A stretch of DNA of 64,000 nt from Hydractinia symbiolongicarpus (taxonomy: Eukaryota > Cnidaria > Hydrozoa > Anthoathecata > Hydractiniidae): contig NC_079875.1 in NCBI RefSeq assembly GCF_029227915.1, positions 19,091,001-19,155,000 on the forward strand, given 5' to 3'. The position numbers and the translations under genes were made by a program. Positions within the stretch are counted from its first letter, which is position 1. Each line of letters opens with the position of its first letter. The notes beneath the pieces are model-generated. The model worked only from the letters and a program-made list of their open reading frames with translations, was not told the DNA's origin and did not search any database. Positions 31,598-43,832 of the stretch are shown here, one piece after another.

Positions 31598-33285
31598 TCA
31601 GCTTGAATGATTTTTCGAATTATAAAAATAAATAAGATATCCTACAGGGACAACGACAGCTACAAGACAAATCACCATTAAACAGTGGCTCCATGTAATC
31701 GAACACACGGAACCGTATTGTTCTGGTTTTTCTTTCCTTCCGCTAGGAAATATAACTTGGCCAGTTAGAGAGTCTGCAATATCTCTTAAACTCTCCTCCT
31801 TGTTCTCCATCTCAGACACTTTTTCTTGCACTACTTTATCCATATTTTCCATGTATTCGTGAATAGTAACATCACTGGCATCTTTCATATTACCAGAACG
31901 CCCGTTCTGTCTTACTAGCGGCTCAGCTAACAAATGAGCTGACTCTGAAAAATGCCGATCGCGGCTACTGAAAATTTCAAGTTCTTCATCATCGTCACTG
32001 GACATATAATCCAGATTACTACTAAACACGTACGGTTTGGGAATGTCAAATTTTCTTTCATTACTAACATAGTTCAACTTAACTGCTGAATTAAGTTCAG
32101 ATACTTGGTCCCTAATTCCTTGCTTCAGTGCACGATGATATTCACCATATATAAGGCCGTCCTTTACGACTGGTACTTTTATGGTTTTCAAAGCATGCAA
32201 TTCTTTTTCATTGTAAATCTTGTTGGCATACTTTAATTCAGACACCTGTATCAAATAAATAAGAATAAATATATGAAAATACAGAGAATAAGCTTGTAAA
32301 GAAAAAATTCAATTAAAGCAATTATGTCCAAAGTCTGTAATTCCATATCAGTTTGACAATATTTTTGAAATAATAACAAAAAAACAATCATAGAATAAAT
32401 GGCTAAGAACTCAGAGAAATGTCCGTCTTTCATTTTTTTTTTTATACATTTAAAACATTAATCAGCTACAGATTTTGATAAACCATAATCGCTAATGGCT
32501 CATAAGCTGAAATACAAGCCAAAACCTGAGAAACTGCTAGACAACTAGCAAGGCTGAAACTGCTAATGCTTTATTCTGTATAATAAACAACCTAAAAACA
32601 GTTCTTGAAATTAATGAAAAGTTTTTTAACAATATAGGAATAAAACATAGGGTCATTCCAGACAAAATGAGTTTGGCTTGATACCCGCTGTCTCACATTA
32701 GGCTAGTTTTTTGCATGTACAGAAGGTGTAGGATTCTTGAGAAATAAAAGTCACTAATCCTGATCTTAAAAATACCTGTTAGGGATGCATTAAAAACAAA
32801 AAATACTGAATCAGCATCTTCTAGGTGTGGGTTTACCCTTAGCAACTGAGACTGAAATGAAAAGTTGGTTATGAAAAAATATGTATTAATTATAATTAAT
32901 TATAACAGCATATACAAGAAAATTATGTGTTAATGGAGTGTAAAAAACTTACATGACAATTATATTTCAAAGCCAACTTAACCAGGCTGTCCTCTTCAGT
33001 AACACCCACATAGATACATTCTTTACGACCAAACAATGGTTTATCTGCAGTTGACTCAGTTGAGCTTTCACTACCACCTGATAAATTTCTTTTTCTAGTC
33101 CGGAATTTTGTTTGCTGTAATTCATAATACTGCTCTTTTGTCATATTGTTAGGCAAGTCTTGTGACACACTGTTCAGGTATTGTACTACATTTTGCATCG
33201 CATTGTGTGGTTCAACATCTTGATCAACGATATCAAGTATACGACTGATTTGCTTTTTCTTTGCCAGGGTATCACTTTCACTCAT
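31598..33285 (-). CDS. LysM-domain single-pass membrane protein (LYSMD3/4 type), two exons
   Basis: Exon 1 is 33285-32953 (111 codons, donor gtaagt) and exon 2 is 32245-31598 (acceptor ttgatacag); phase 0, about 326 residues. The LysM domain straddles the junction. Exon 1 ends YVGVTEEDSLVKLALKYNCH and exon 2 opens VSELKYANKIYNEKELHALK. The middle is charged and Ser-rich (YMSSDDDEELEIF). A hydrophobic helix near the C-terminus (LMVICLVAVVVPVGYLIYF) precedes a short tail. N-terminal LysM plus C-terminal membrane helix and length near 300 fit LYSMD3/LYSMD4. Vertebrate LYSMD3 is a Golgi/surface chitin-binding protein; the same here is inference. Confidence 0.85.
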
Positions 33286-34989
33286 GTCAACATATCATTG
33301 CAACTGTAGCTATACATTTATTATGTGCTATTTTATTAAAGTAAAAAACAGTTCACCAAATATAATGAACAATGTTCTGAAAGCCTTATATTATGCAGTT
33401 AGAGTGCAGACGTTTTCATCACTGCAGTGTTCGACCAACCCTTATTTTCACGAAAACAAAAAAATAATCAAGCAAAAAAGTTTTAAAGAAAAAAAAAGAA
33501 AAAAAAATAAGAAGATAATCAATGTTATTTTTTGTTAGTTTAATGTTAATCTACAATTATACTAAACAAGGTGAATCAATAACGTTACTTTAGGACCACC
33601 ATTGGTAAGGCAACTTGAAGTTAGTTACATTATTTCAGTGAGACAATTATTATTTTTCATTCGCAACTAAAAAATATAATCTGCATGCGTTATGCGAAAA
33701 TACAGAGAGAAAAAAAGGCATATCGAAAAAGTGGGATGCGGGATGCAGGATGCTAAAAAATCTTCGAAATAAAATAATGACCGCACCAAAGTTATTTTTT
33801 CTTGTCATTGATTCAACGCATGAAAAACTCGATAATAAATAAATACATTTTCGTTTATTTTTAACCAAAGTATAACTAAAAATAACAGAATTTTAACAAA
33901 TTCAAAAAAATGTGAATTATGAAAAACCCAAAGGATAGGGGAAGGCGACTTTGCTTACTTTTTGCTGGTCAATTAGCACAAATAATAACCAAATATTAAT
34001 TTCTGCCCTTTTAAAAGGATTTAAAAACTTTAAAAAATAATGCAAAAACAATTTCGCGACAAATTTAATGCTCACCAAATTTTTTTTTTATATTTCCTTT
34101 TGTTTACTTGGTCATTTAAGTCAACCATTAACACCAATGGGAATCCGTACTAACCAATATTAACGAAACAGAAATTAATTCTCCTGATCATTTCGGCCGG
34201 TAGACCATAATTTGTAGCGCGAATAGTTGAGTTTAGATACGAGAAAACAAGACAGAGTTGTGTCTACTCTTCTATGCTCTATAACCTGTGAAAACCTATT
34301 TTCTACTCCTGGTTCTTATTAAAAAGAAAAAGGGCAATTCGTATTCACGAAAATTTTCGTTTTTCTACTCAATGAAATAAACAGAAATCGTTTCGTATCA
34401 CATTAAATTCACCAAGCGAAAAAAAATTAAGTCATGTATTTCCAGCTGTTGTATTCTTTTTAGAAAAATTCCGGGGGTAGTTTATTTTAATGTCTATGCG
34501 ATGTTCGGTAACGACATGGTCAGTATTTTATTTCGATTATTTTTTTGGATCCCGCATCCCCATAGGTCATCCCGATAGATCATCCCACATCCTACTTTTC
34601 CAATATGCCAAAAAAATGACTGTCGTAACATCCTCATCCGTTGTTAATTTTTACTATTTTTTTTCTTGTTGTTCCGTTGTTTTTTGTGCAGAAAATCAAG
34701 TGAAGCCCCAACATGTGCAAAACATTTTGAGGGAATATAATTGTTGGCAATATTTAAGGTCTTTCACAGCATAAAAAATTAAATTTCATATGACGAAGGA
34801 GGGTGTTATGGCAGGTATATCCTGCCTTGTTTTTTTGCATGTATTTTTCCCATACGGTGGTCTATTTAACAACAGTATTTCATTTTAGTTAGTATGTTTT
34901 CGTCAACAACATTGCCCTAATTTCCTTGACATGGCTTGGACTAACCCAAGGCTTTGGTATCATTCACTCGCCAATATTGAATATCAATA
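33286..34989. other. upstream region of the LysM gene
   Basis: AT-rich, with no gene I can support. Open frames at 33284-33538 and 34490-34774 are low complexity. The promoter and 5' untranslated region of the LysM gene are expected near 33286. Confidence 0.45.
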
Positions 34990-37258
34990 TTCTGACCCAA
35001 CTTAGAACACAGCCCATCTAAAGACAGGACGGACCATTTATAGACATGGTGGCCTATCTTTTGACAGGGTGGCCATCAAGACCTTGTATTCACTGTAAAC
35101 AAACTTCAATAAAGTGAAAAAATCTGGACTGCTGCAACTTTTTCTGGTGTATTGTTGTATATGCTAGCTGAGATTAAATCGAGTTATGCATTTCAAGATC
35201 GTTGTGGGTAGCAAAAACAACACAACAACAAGACCATAGCTATCAGTCCATATCAGCAAGACCAAAAACAAGACCATATCAGCGAATGAATTTTTTAAAG
35301 CAGTTAGAGACTTTTTGTTGCATGATTTGAGATGATTTTACCTGTATTATTGTGTTCATAATGACTAACTAAATAATTATGACTCAGATATCAAGATATA
35401 ACATTTAACTCAGAGTAATATATATATATACATAGGTATAGCTAGCTTAGCTATTGTTTAAGCTATTTATGTTTACTTTTCAAGATAATCTTCAATGGAA
35501 TTATTGCAACTCGACCTATTACGTAACTTGAGAGGCAGAATCATTTTGGCTTGGGCAGCCACAATTAAAATATTTTGGCATATATTCAAGAAACAGGAAC
35601 TATGATTTTATTTTGTGTGATCAGTCTCACCAGTTTCTAGCTGAGTCTTTAAAGCTCCCATTTGAGCCACAATCACTTGGACACAAGTCGAACGCTCTAC
35701 TGACCATGCTACCTATCCCCATTTATTAAATTTATTTGTCAATTGATGTCTGTGTTTGTTCAATTTTTAGGAAAAAAGAATTTATGACATGGTATTAGTA
35801 TTGCTCATTACTTTAGCTATATTTGTAATAGATTATATTTAGAGAATTCATGATTTATTCTTTTCAATACATTCTTTGTTTTCTTTAGTCTTCTCCTATA
35901 GACATTGCGTTTGTCCACAGTTGCGCTAAGCCTGTCTTCAATTTTTTTAAAATTTGTAACAGTGTGGTTGTCCATGGTACAAGGTTTAACTTTATTCTAG
36001 AGTCTTCAGTCTGGCCCATGTTGTGGCTGCTTCTAAAAAGTTAGGCCTGTTTCTTTTTTTGAAAGCACAAGTCCTTTGTCAATAGTTGGGCCTGTCCCAT
36101 CTTTGTGACACAGTCTTTAAAAAGCATGGGAATTGTTTGTCAACACTAGTTAGCTAGGCCTGTCCCATCTCATGACACATTTTCTAATATTGCAAGAGTC
36201 TTTTGGTACATTTGAGTTTGTCCCATTCAATGTCACGGTTTTTAAAAGCGGGAGATTCGTTTGTCAATAGTTGGGTCTGTACCAACTTAAGACGGATTTG
36301 CATACATTTGTCAAAAGTCGGACCTGGCCGATCAATAGATGGGCCATCCCAACTGCGAACACACCAACCCATCTTTTGACGGGCCATCCCGTCTTTTGAC
36401 AGACCAGTCCCGCGTCCAAAGTTGGGGTGGTGTCCATCGTTGTGTCAGAACATCACTGTTCTGCCTAATCTTGGAACGCGCCCCATCTTAAGAATGGCCA
36501 GGCCAATCTTCCGACAGTGAAAAATGGGTGGCCAGTCTTAAGACTGGACTGCCCAATCTATGGACGTACATGCCCAATCTTTGAACAATTCTGGTAGACA
36601 AACAGAACAAGAAGATTTTTAGAATTTACCTCTTAATAGAAACTTTAAATTGAAACTTTTCTTGGAAAATCAAAAGGCCAAAAAATTTTGTATACCATGT
36701 TATGTTTAAAAAAATTGAAACTACTTAACCATATTAGCTAGCTGGCTACAGCTCGCTAGCTGGTTACAGCTCGCTAGCTGGCTAAACATCTCATCCAATG
36801 ATATTAACAGCTAGCTAACTAATAATATGGTTGAATACGATTTTTCTGATTCTTCGTGAACATAAACATTTTATTTTTTAAATTTAGCCACTACTACAAG
36901 CTGCATATAAATGCTAAATGTATAACACATGCTTTACCCAGCTATCTAGCTAGCTAGCTAGCTAGCTATAATTTTTACTCTACTGTGTCCAAAAACTGGC
37001 AGCGTCAATTCAACAGTACCCAAAATATGATGTTTTAATGTGCCTGAGAATGTTTTCTGGGTCTTGCAAAAAACAGAGCTCATGTGGTACATCCCTTTTT
37101 TAAAATCTAAAAGGCGCCAAAGATGGGCCCAACATGGTCTTTTGCCCAATCTTGTGACACCCTGCCCAGTCTTTAGACTGGCCGGCCAGTCTTAAGACTG
37201 GGCAGGGTGTCAAGATTTTATGTTCAAAGATTGGGCAGCGTCCTAAGATTGGGCAGAA
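34990..37258. mobile_element. about 2.3 kb non-autonomous element with degenerate subterminal inverted repeats
   Basis: The left end (ttctgacccaacttagaac, then acagcccatc) resembles the reverse complement of the right end (ttctgcccaatcttaggac, then gctgcccaatc). Many copies of 'agattgggcag' and 'cagtcttaagactgg' in both orientations occur in 36443-36590 and 37150-37258. An internal match begins at 36458. An (agct)n run is at 36947-36968. No transposase. The boundaries are approximate. Confidence 0.45.
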
Positions 37259-37260
37259 CA

Positions 37261-37271
37261 TCACCACCAAA
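37261..37271. repeat. 11-bp target duplication, left copy (tcaccaccaaa)
   Basis: Repeated exactly at 37700-37710 on the other side of the 37272-37699 element. Confidence 0.75.
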
Positions 37272-37699
37272 GAGGGTGCCGATAAGCCGCAAACGCCCGC
37301 ATATATAAGGGCAAGTTCGGGGACTTTTCGAATTAAACTGGCGGTTGTCACCCGGAAACCGCCCGCACTTTCCCGAACTCGCCCGGAACATTTCCGAAAT
37401 GCAATTCCTTGTAACATACCATGCGGACGATAGTTGGAAGAAGGCACATGAAGATAAAGGAGTTATAAAGTTTATATATAAGTTATTTATCAAGTAAATC
37501 TTATTTTAAACTATCAAAAACAGTTCTTTTAAGAACTTTTTAACTTTTATAGTTTTTTGAATCATTAGTGTCTGTTTTTCTTTCTTTTTCGGGCATTGTT
37601 CGGGTCTATTCGGGCAAATACTTCACTTTTTTGAAAACGCCGAACTCGCCCGAAAACACCCGTACTTTTTACGGCGTATGCGGCTTATCGGCACCCTCG
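37272..37699. mobile_element. 428-bp TIR element with 11-bp target duplication
   Basis: The terminal inverted repeats are gagggtgccgataagccgc at the left and its reverse complement near 37679-37698. It is flanked by tcaccaccaaa on both sides. Duplications of 8-11 bp suggest a Mutator-like mechanism. The interior has inverted 'cgcccg' and 'ttcgggc' words and no transposase. It sits at the end of the 34990-37258 element. Confidence 0.75.
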
Positions 37700-37710
37700 T
37701 CACCACCAAA

Positions 37711-38412
37711 GGTTTTTTGAAAAAGTGGCGAAATTTAAACATTGTACGTACATAGCTAGGAGGAATACTTTGTGTCAGTTAAATTGTGAATTTAACACTT
37801 ATCATCAAGATGCATACAGATTGTTTTGATAGCTAGGTACTACTAGGCATTCCTCTTAACAGCAAGTGGGATATCAGGTAAACTTTGATTTTAAACTTTT
37901 CAGCACAAGCAAGCTATATGGCTGGCTCTTACCATAATATACTTTATACAACTAGCATAGTAAAAAGATTAAAGTATTAGGTTATATCTGAATGCCGAAA
38001 AGTCGAATCTTCTCTGGCTAGCTAGCCAGCTATACTTATATTAGAACGTAAAATAAAAAGTTACTAACTGCTTTTGTCACGTATCACAACCATTTTGGAT
38101 ACGAAGTGTCTGCTGCACCGGTACCGGAATCGTACATAGAAAAACTACTGAACCGGTACCGGATTCGTAGATTTAAGAACTGGCTGCACCGGTAATGAAA
38201 CTTTACTACCGGACCCCATATTTGTAAATCTAGTGCACGTACAGGATCTTAACTTAATTCCTAGCTTTCTTTGTTGCCTTTTTGGACGAGGATTATCAAA
38301 ATAAAGTAAGGGAAAATAACGTGCTTTATGCAGCGATAACTACTGTTTCTTTTTTGCGGAAAAACAATCTACAAAGTTCGTTCTTTTAGCAATCAATCGA
38401 GTAAAAAATAAA
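37711..38412. other. AT-rich DNA left of the split BEL remnant
   Basis: Non-coding. Tandem-like copies of accggtaccgga lie at about 38118-38162. Part may be LTR or flank of the BEL element, but I cannot set the boundary. Confidence 0.4.
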
Positions 38413-38529
38413 TCGTGTTTCCGTAGTACGATTTTCTAACTCAGCGGGGGGTCTGCGCAGAGACAGACAAAATACGGCTATTATTAAAGAGAAGGCACAA
38501 CACTTCCAACATAAATTTTAAAAAACTTA
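38413..38529 (-). mobile_element. 3' end of the BEL/Pao retrotransposon, cut off by Polinton-2
   Basis: On the minus strand the pol frame re-emerges at the target duplication (38559-38554), runs a few codons and stops at 38529-38527. Fifteen bases later tgttggaagtgttgtgcc (from 38511) looks like the start of an LTR. The sequence below it at 38492-38413 matches the 3' half of the hairpin tandem unit of 22227-22803. Confidence 0.6.
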
Positions 38530-38553
38530 AATCTCTTTCACACGTCGGTACAT

Positions 38554-38559
38554 CTCATC
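38554..38559. repeat. target-site duplication of Polinton-2, left copy (ctcatc)
   Basis: Precedes the 5'-AGAGAGGG terminus. The right copy (54531-54536) is ttcatc, with one mismatch. Confidence 0.75.
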
Positions 38560-38843
38560 AGAGAGGGAATGTTCCTTCTAGCGCAGTCGCGCACGTGCAC
38601 GCAGTGACGTAACAACAAATCCCTGCTAATCCAGTACCATCCAGTACCATGCAGTGTTGAGCCATGTATATCCAGTACCTATCAAGGGTTATTCCTAATA
38701 ATCCATGCTGACGTCATCAAAAAGGAGTCCAAAAATTTCTAGCGCAATTCTCTAATCTACGCACATCAAAGTACACAGCAAATGAGTAAAAGAGGGAATT
38801 CCCTAATGATACTAATAATCATCAAAAATCAACGCATGTGCAG
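38560..38843. repeat. left terminal inverted repeat of Polinton-2
   Basis: It aligns in reverse complement with 54280-54530 but has an extra segment near 38755-38790. TGACGTCA is at 38709-38716. Shared words with the Polinton-1 TIRs include ctagcgca and aaaaatcaacgcatg. Confidence 0.85.
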
Positions 38844-38866
38844 TAAAAAAGCGTTAGTCGAGCAGG

Positions 38867-41800
38867 ATGAAATAGTCCGGGAAAGTAAAAAAAACTCTAT
38901 ACAATAAAGAAGTGGATACATACACCGTGAAACAATTACGCGATATTGCAAAAAGCCGTGGAGGTATTACAAGCTACGTAAAGCCGAACTGATTTCTTTA
39001 TTGAGTGTACCGCAATACGCCTGGAGACCACCTAAAAGGGTTCCGGTTAAAACAACATCGGAGGATGTACCACGGTACGCTTGGAGGCCACCTAAACAAC
39101 AAGCTAAACCTGCGACATCGGGGGATATGGATATCTTAGAGAGGCAGAAGATGGCGAAGTCCCGTCTAACTATCGGGGGTAAACTCAGGGAATGGCACAA
39201 CTGGGTATTACCCCCATCTGAGATGGACCTATTTGAGAAACAGGAACTGTCGAAAAATCGTTCTGTTGTAAGGGATAAGATGCAGGGATGGTATAATTGG
39301 CTTGTGGACGCTGTTCCAAATCCCATAAAAGAGGGGGTCAAGAGAACTTACGCAGCCTTTAAACATAGGTTGATGGATCTCTATAACGGGGCAGCCAACA
39401 TAAGACGTACGCTTCATGAAGAGGTGGAAAAAGAGGCTGAGGAAGACTATCTTCCATATATCCAAAATCTATATGAACAAACGGGGCAAGACTATATACC
39501 TCAAGAACATAAGCATGCTCTCCACAGGACCTTCCGAAGTTTGGTATAGGAGGAGCCGACGTCGACGGGTATATAGGGATGGTGCGATTAAACGTGAAAA
39601 CATTGGTTGAATGGCAGGTAGAAGATATGGGGTCGGCAAGGATACAGCTGTCCCTCTGGATTATGTGGAAGAAGCCATCAAATATGGAGGGGGCCAACAA
39701 TGAGTACATTGAGGTGAAGAAGGCCTTTAATAGCAATATGGCTTCAGTCTTCCAGGGCAGCGACGTAGACGAGGTGCTGGATAGGGTGTTTACCCAAATT
39801 AAAACACATGTGGAGCATCAGCAACTACTCCAAAGTGGCTTTTCGATTAATCGAATTCTAAACCTCGATGTAGATTTCTATAAGCTGCGTCTAACAAGGG
39901 GCTCATCGTATATGGAAGCACCTAAATGGATAGCTTCAAAGAAGGCCATCATCAACTCAAAAAATGAGGATGAGGAGTGTTTTAAGTGGGCTGTTATAGC
40001 ATCCTTACACCATACCGAGATTGAAAGAGATCCACAAAGAATAACCAAACTTAGACCCTACGCAGACCTTTATAACTGGGAGGGTATAGAGTTCCCAACA
40101 AGTATCAAAAGCATATACAAGTTCGAAGAGAATAACCCTTACATGCGGTGAATGTCCTGTATATAACGGGAAAGAAGATCAACATCCTATGTCGATCGGT
40201 GCGCAACGGACGTACCAAAGTGGTGACTCTGTTGCTTATCACGGATGATAAAAAGGCCCACTACACAGCTGTTAAGAGTCTATCAAGGCTCCTAGGCAAG
40301 GAGACCTCGAAGAATAGGAATGCAATGCACTTCTGCCTAAACTGCCTACAGGGCTTTCCAACAGTTGAATCGAGGGATAGGCATTATAGATATTGCAAGG
40401 ACCACGAGGCTGTTAAAATAACAATGCCAACAGAGGCCGAGAAATGTCTATACTATAGGGATGGCCAACAACAATTCAAAGTACCCTTTGCAATATATGC
40501 AGACTTCGAGAGTCTGCTAGTCCCGGTAGAGGATGCCAGGGAGACCAAGACAAAAAAGCTGAGCAAGCATGTACCATCCGGCTGGTGCACGTATAGTACC
40601 TTTGCCTATGGGGATGTACCAGATCTCCTAACAGTGTACCGCGGTAAGGACTGTGTAGCCCGCTTCGTTAACCATCTGGAGAATGAGGTAAGGCGTCTAT
40701 ACTATACCTACCCGCTGCAGGACATGATGCCTCTAACAGAGATCCTGGAAAAGGAGTACAACGAGGCCATGGAATGCCATATCTGCCTAAAACCCTTCGA
40801 TGATTGTGAGAATAACCGCAAAGTTCGGGACCATTGTCACTATGCAGGGTTGTATAGAGGCGTGGCCCATAACAGCTGTAATCTAAAATACAAGATACCT
40901 AGCCATATACCCGTGATATTCCACAACTTGTCGGGGTATGATGCCCATCTCTGCAATTGGGAATTAAGCGAGAAGTACGACACCCAGGACATTGGTTGTA
41001 TAGCAGAGAATACCGAGAAACATATCTCTTTCAACGTTAAAATCAAGGTACCCCTTGGAGGTATGGGATATGGCGACGGTGAAACGTATAAAAAGATCGA
41101 GTCAGGTTTATCGATAGCTGTCGATTTATGGCATAAAGACTATAAAAACTTGCTAAACATGAATGGGATTAGTGATGAAGATTATCAATATGCAAAAAAG
41201 GTGTGGAATTGTATTACTCCAGAGGGTAATAGCGTCACTATGGGCGACTATAACGACGTGTACCTCAACACAGACGTCCTGTTATTAGCCGACGTGTTTG
41301 AGACGTTTCGGGATGATTGATCCTGCCCATTTCTATAGTGCGCCCAGGTTGGCCTGGAAGGCAGCACTCAAGTACACATCTATTAGGCTAGAGCTCTTCA
41401 CGGATCCTAATATGCTCCTGATGTTCGAGAAAAGTATGCGAGGAGGTATAACCCAGCCTGTACACAAGTATGCGAGAGCAACAAGTACATGGGGGATCAG
41501 TATAACTTGGATGAGGAGTCATCATACCTGCAGTACCTCGATGCAAACAACCTATATGGGTGGGCGATGCGTCAAGACCTACCCACGGATGGCTTCAAAT
41601 GGGCATCGAATGTCGAGGCTCTTACAGAAAAGCGGATCGAGAAACTCGTTAGAGACAATTAACATGGGTACATTTTAGAGGTAGATATTGACTACCTAGA
41701 GAGAAAATTGGTACCAAATTTGGAGGACAAGCGAAAGTACGTGGTACACATAAGAGCTCTCCACGAGGCTATAAAACATGGGCTTGAATTGAAGAGAGTG

Positions 41801-42653
41801 CGCAGGGTTATCCGGTTTAACCAGAAGGCATGGTTGAAGGGCTAAATCGATCACAACACTAGGGTGAGAACGGTTGCCAAAAACGAGCTTGAAAAGGACT
41901 TCTACAAGTCCGCAACATTCAGCTGGTCACCAACGAGGACAAGCATATGAAGCTTGTCATGAAGCAAAATTTCAAGGGTAGTGGCCGGTTTAGTAAGCAC
42001 CTTCTAGGTGTAGAGATGGGCAAGACGGAGGTCAACATGAATAAGCCTGTGTATATAGGGCAGGCTACATTGGATATGTCAAAAATGGTAATGTACGAGC
42101 TCCATTATGACTATATGCAGCCAAAATACGGTAGCAAGCTGCAGCTCTGTTATATGGATACAGATAGCTTTGTGTACCATATACGAACAGAGGACTTTTA
42201 TAGAGATATCGCGCAGGATGTTGAAACACGCTTTGACACAAGCGCGTATAATCCCGACCATGGGAGGCCTCTCCCTGTATGGAAAAACAAGAAGGTTGTA
42301 GGCTTGATGAAGGATGAATTGGGTGGGAAAGTCATGACCGAATTCATCACCCTAAGGGCCAAGCTATACGCTTACAAGAGCCTTACCAAAGAGGGCGGTG
42401 ATCGCAAAGCGAAGGGCGTGAAGAGATGTGTTACGAAAAAATCCATCACCTTCGACGACATCAGCGATGTCTGGAAGAGGGCGTTGATATATACGAGAGT
42501 CAGGTCTTGATTCAGAACAAGGGCCATAAGGTATATACCCAAAAGGTATCGAAGCTAGCCCTTAGTAGGGCAGATGACAAGAGGCTCGTGCAACCCGATC
42601 AAATTACGACGCTTGCCCGTGGCCATTACCGCCTAGCGTCTACAGGGGAATAA
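38867..42653 (+). pseudogene. protein-primed family B DNA polymerase of Polinton-2, broken
   Basis: Frames in order: an N-terminal SAP/Rho-N-like piece (TVKQLRDIAKSRG, near 38930); 39001-39549 with two VP(Q/R)YAWRPPK repeats; 39579-40151; 40148-41320, with YADFESLLVP (exonuclease I), the zinc insert CHICLKPF...CHYAG, IPVIFHNLSGYDAH (exonuclease II) and NDVYLNTDVLLLADVF (exonuclease III); a shifted piece with motif A YLDANNLYG near 41540; and 41947-42510 with motif C CYMDTDS and KAKGVK, ending in a shifted frame at 42653. Relative to Polinton-1 about 110 residues between exonuclease motifs II and III, about 20 residues before LVPNL, and motif B are deleted. Replication function is lost. Confidence 0.9.
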
Positions 42654-42741
42654 AGCGGAGGTGTGTTTGTATATTGCTATAATCCTACCCTATGCCATGA
42701 TCGCTTATGTACTTCTTCGATATTGACGTATAATAAAGAGA

Positions 42742-43230
42742 ATGTCAGATATCGCACGAGTATTCGACACAGCCTCTGCAGAAACCTATGAGCAGATATA
42801 GAAAGCTATTGATAAACGTCAGGCTTTGAAGGAGGCTCTACGCAAAGGCAAGGGGCACCTCCTGCCGAAGAAGTGTACAGAGGAGTTTGTTGACAAGGCT
42901 CCCGATGAGGCAATCGACAAGGTCCATACCGAGTATGTACAACGTGAGCTCCAGGAGAAGGGAGAGAAAACAGCTAGAGCACTGTCTACTCACGTGATTA
43001 GCCTGTATGCTAGCATGATCGGGAACTTTGTAGATATTGACAGTGTAGATGAATTGCGCAGGGATATCGAAGAGGAACCTATTATTAAGGATAGCATGGC
43101 GGACCTTGGTATTCTCGTGTACTGTACCATTGGGAGGTGTTTAGCCCCACTACTTGTAGCAGGCCATACAGCTCGGCATATGAGCAAGAAGAAACAGGAG
43201 GAGGTGGAGGAGGCGGAGACGTTGCTATAA
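42742..43230 (+). pseudogene. uncharacterised Polinton-2 gene absent from Polinton-1, one stop
   Basis: The ATG at 42742 follows tataataaagaga. The frame MSDIARVFDTASAETYEQI meets a TAG (42799-42801), then stays open for 134 residues to 43230. It is charged and helical (KKCTEEFVDKAPDEAIDKV, ELQEKGEKTARALS), with a moderately hydrophobic stretch (LGILVYCTIGRCLAPLLVAG) near the C-terminus. No family is recognised. It lies between PolB and the membrane-protein gene. Confidence 0.55.
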
Positions 43231-43234
43231 TAAA

Positions 43235-43579
43235 ATGAGTGAAGAGAAACAAGAAGAGAGAGTCATTACAAAGCCACCGAAGCATCCGGGAAGGGTTGCA
43301 CAGGGACACAAGTTGGCTGCACTGATGAAGAAGAGGAAGGAAGAAATAAAACAACAAGAGGGTACTGTAAAGCCTAAAGTTAAAACCTCTTCTGGGGCCA
43401 GTTCCGTACAGTCAGCGGATGTATACCTTTATGGGGTAGGGAGTTTGGCCATATTGGCCATAGGAGTAGGCGTCTGGTGGTATAGGTCCGGAAACAAATC
43501 TCAAAACACCACACCTGAGCCTCAGCAGGGAAAACATGGCAAAACTCAACCAAATATCGAAATATTTAAGATGCATTGA
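43235..43579 (+). CDS. membrane protein of Polinton-2 with basic N-terminus
   Basis: An intact 114-residue frame whose ATG directly follows ctataataaa. The head is MSEEKQEERVITKPPKHPG, then a basic/Gln stretch, KVKTSSGASSVQ, one membrane helix (YGVGSLAILAIGVGVWWY) and a polar tail. Its equivalent in Polinton-1 is fused to PolB. Function unknown; a virion membrane protein is plausible. Confidence 0.65.
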   Translation: MSEEKQEERVITKPPKHPGRVAQGHKLAALMKKRKEEIKQQEGTVKPKVKTSSGASSVQSADVYLYGVGSLAILAIGVGVWWYRSGNKSQNTTPEPQQGKHGKTQPNIEIFKMH

Positions 43580-43605
43580 ATTTTTCAAAAAATTACACTT
43601 AATAA

Positions 43606-43786
43606 ATGACCACAAGTAAGCATATGGATGATAACAATATGGGCCTCTGGGAGTTTTGAGGCCGGGCGCTAAGATGGACCTGGAGGACGGCTTGAAGCTT
43701 GCTGGCTATATGACGGCAGCAATTCTATTCGACGAATACGCGATCAAACAGGGGTGGTACAAAAGTCATTGATACCCCCAAAATAG
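43606..43786 (+). pseudogene. remnant of the small single-helix membrane protein gene
   Basis: The ATG follows acttaata (taataaATG), but a stop and a deletion break the frame. A second frame keeps words matching Polinton-1 9807-10067 (KMDLEDGLK-like, YMTAAILFDEYAIKQGW) and ends at a TAG at 43784-43786. Confidence 0.6.
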
Positions 43787-43800
43787 ACCGCATGGTAAAG

Positions 43801-43827
43801 TTTCTATATCTCCGGGAGATATAGAAA
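43801..43827 (+). promoter_or_regulatory. hairpin upstream of the zinc-ribbon gene of Polinton-2
   Basis: tttctatatctcc pairs perfectly with ggagatatagaaa around a single g. It starts 15 bases after the end of the previous gene and ends 5 bases before the next ATG. It is the positional counterpart of 10080-10113, with an unrelated arm sequence. Confidence 0.6.
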
Positions 43828-43832
43828 TCAAT

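Noticed and set aside
36947-36970. (agct)n palindromic run as a cruciform or regulatory site
   Set aside because: A simple-sequence repeat inside a decayed transposon; no further support.
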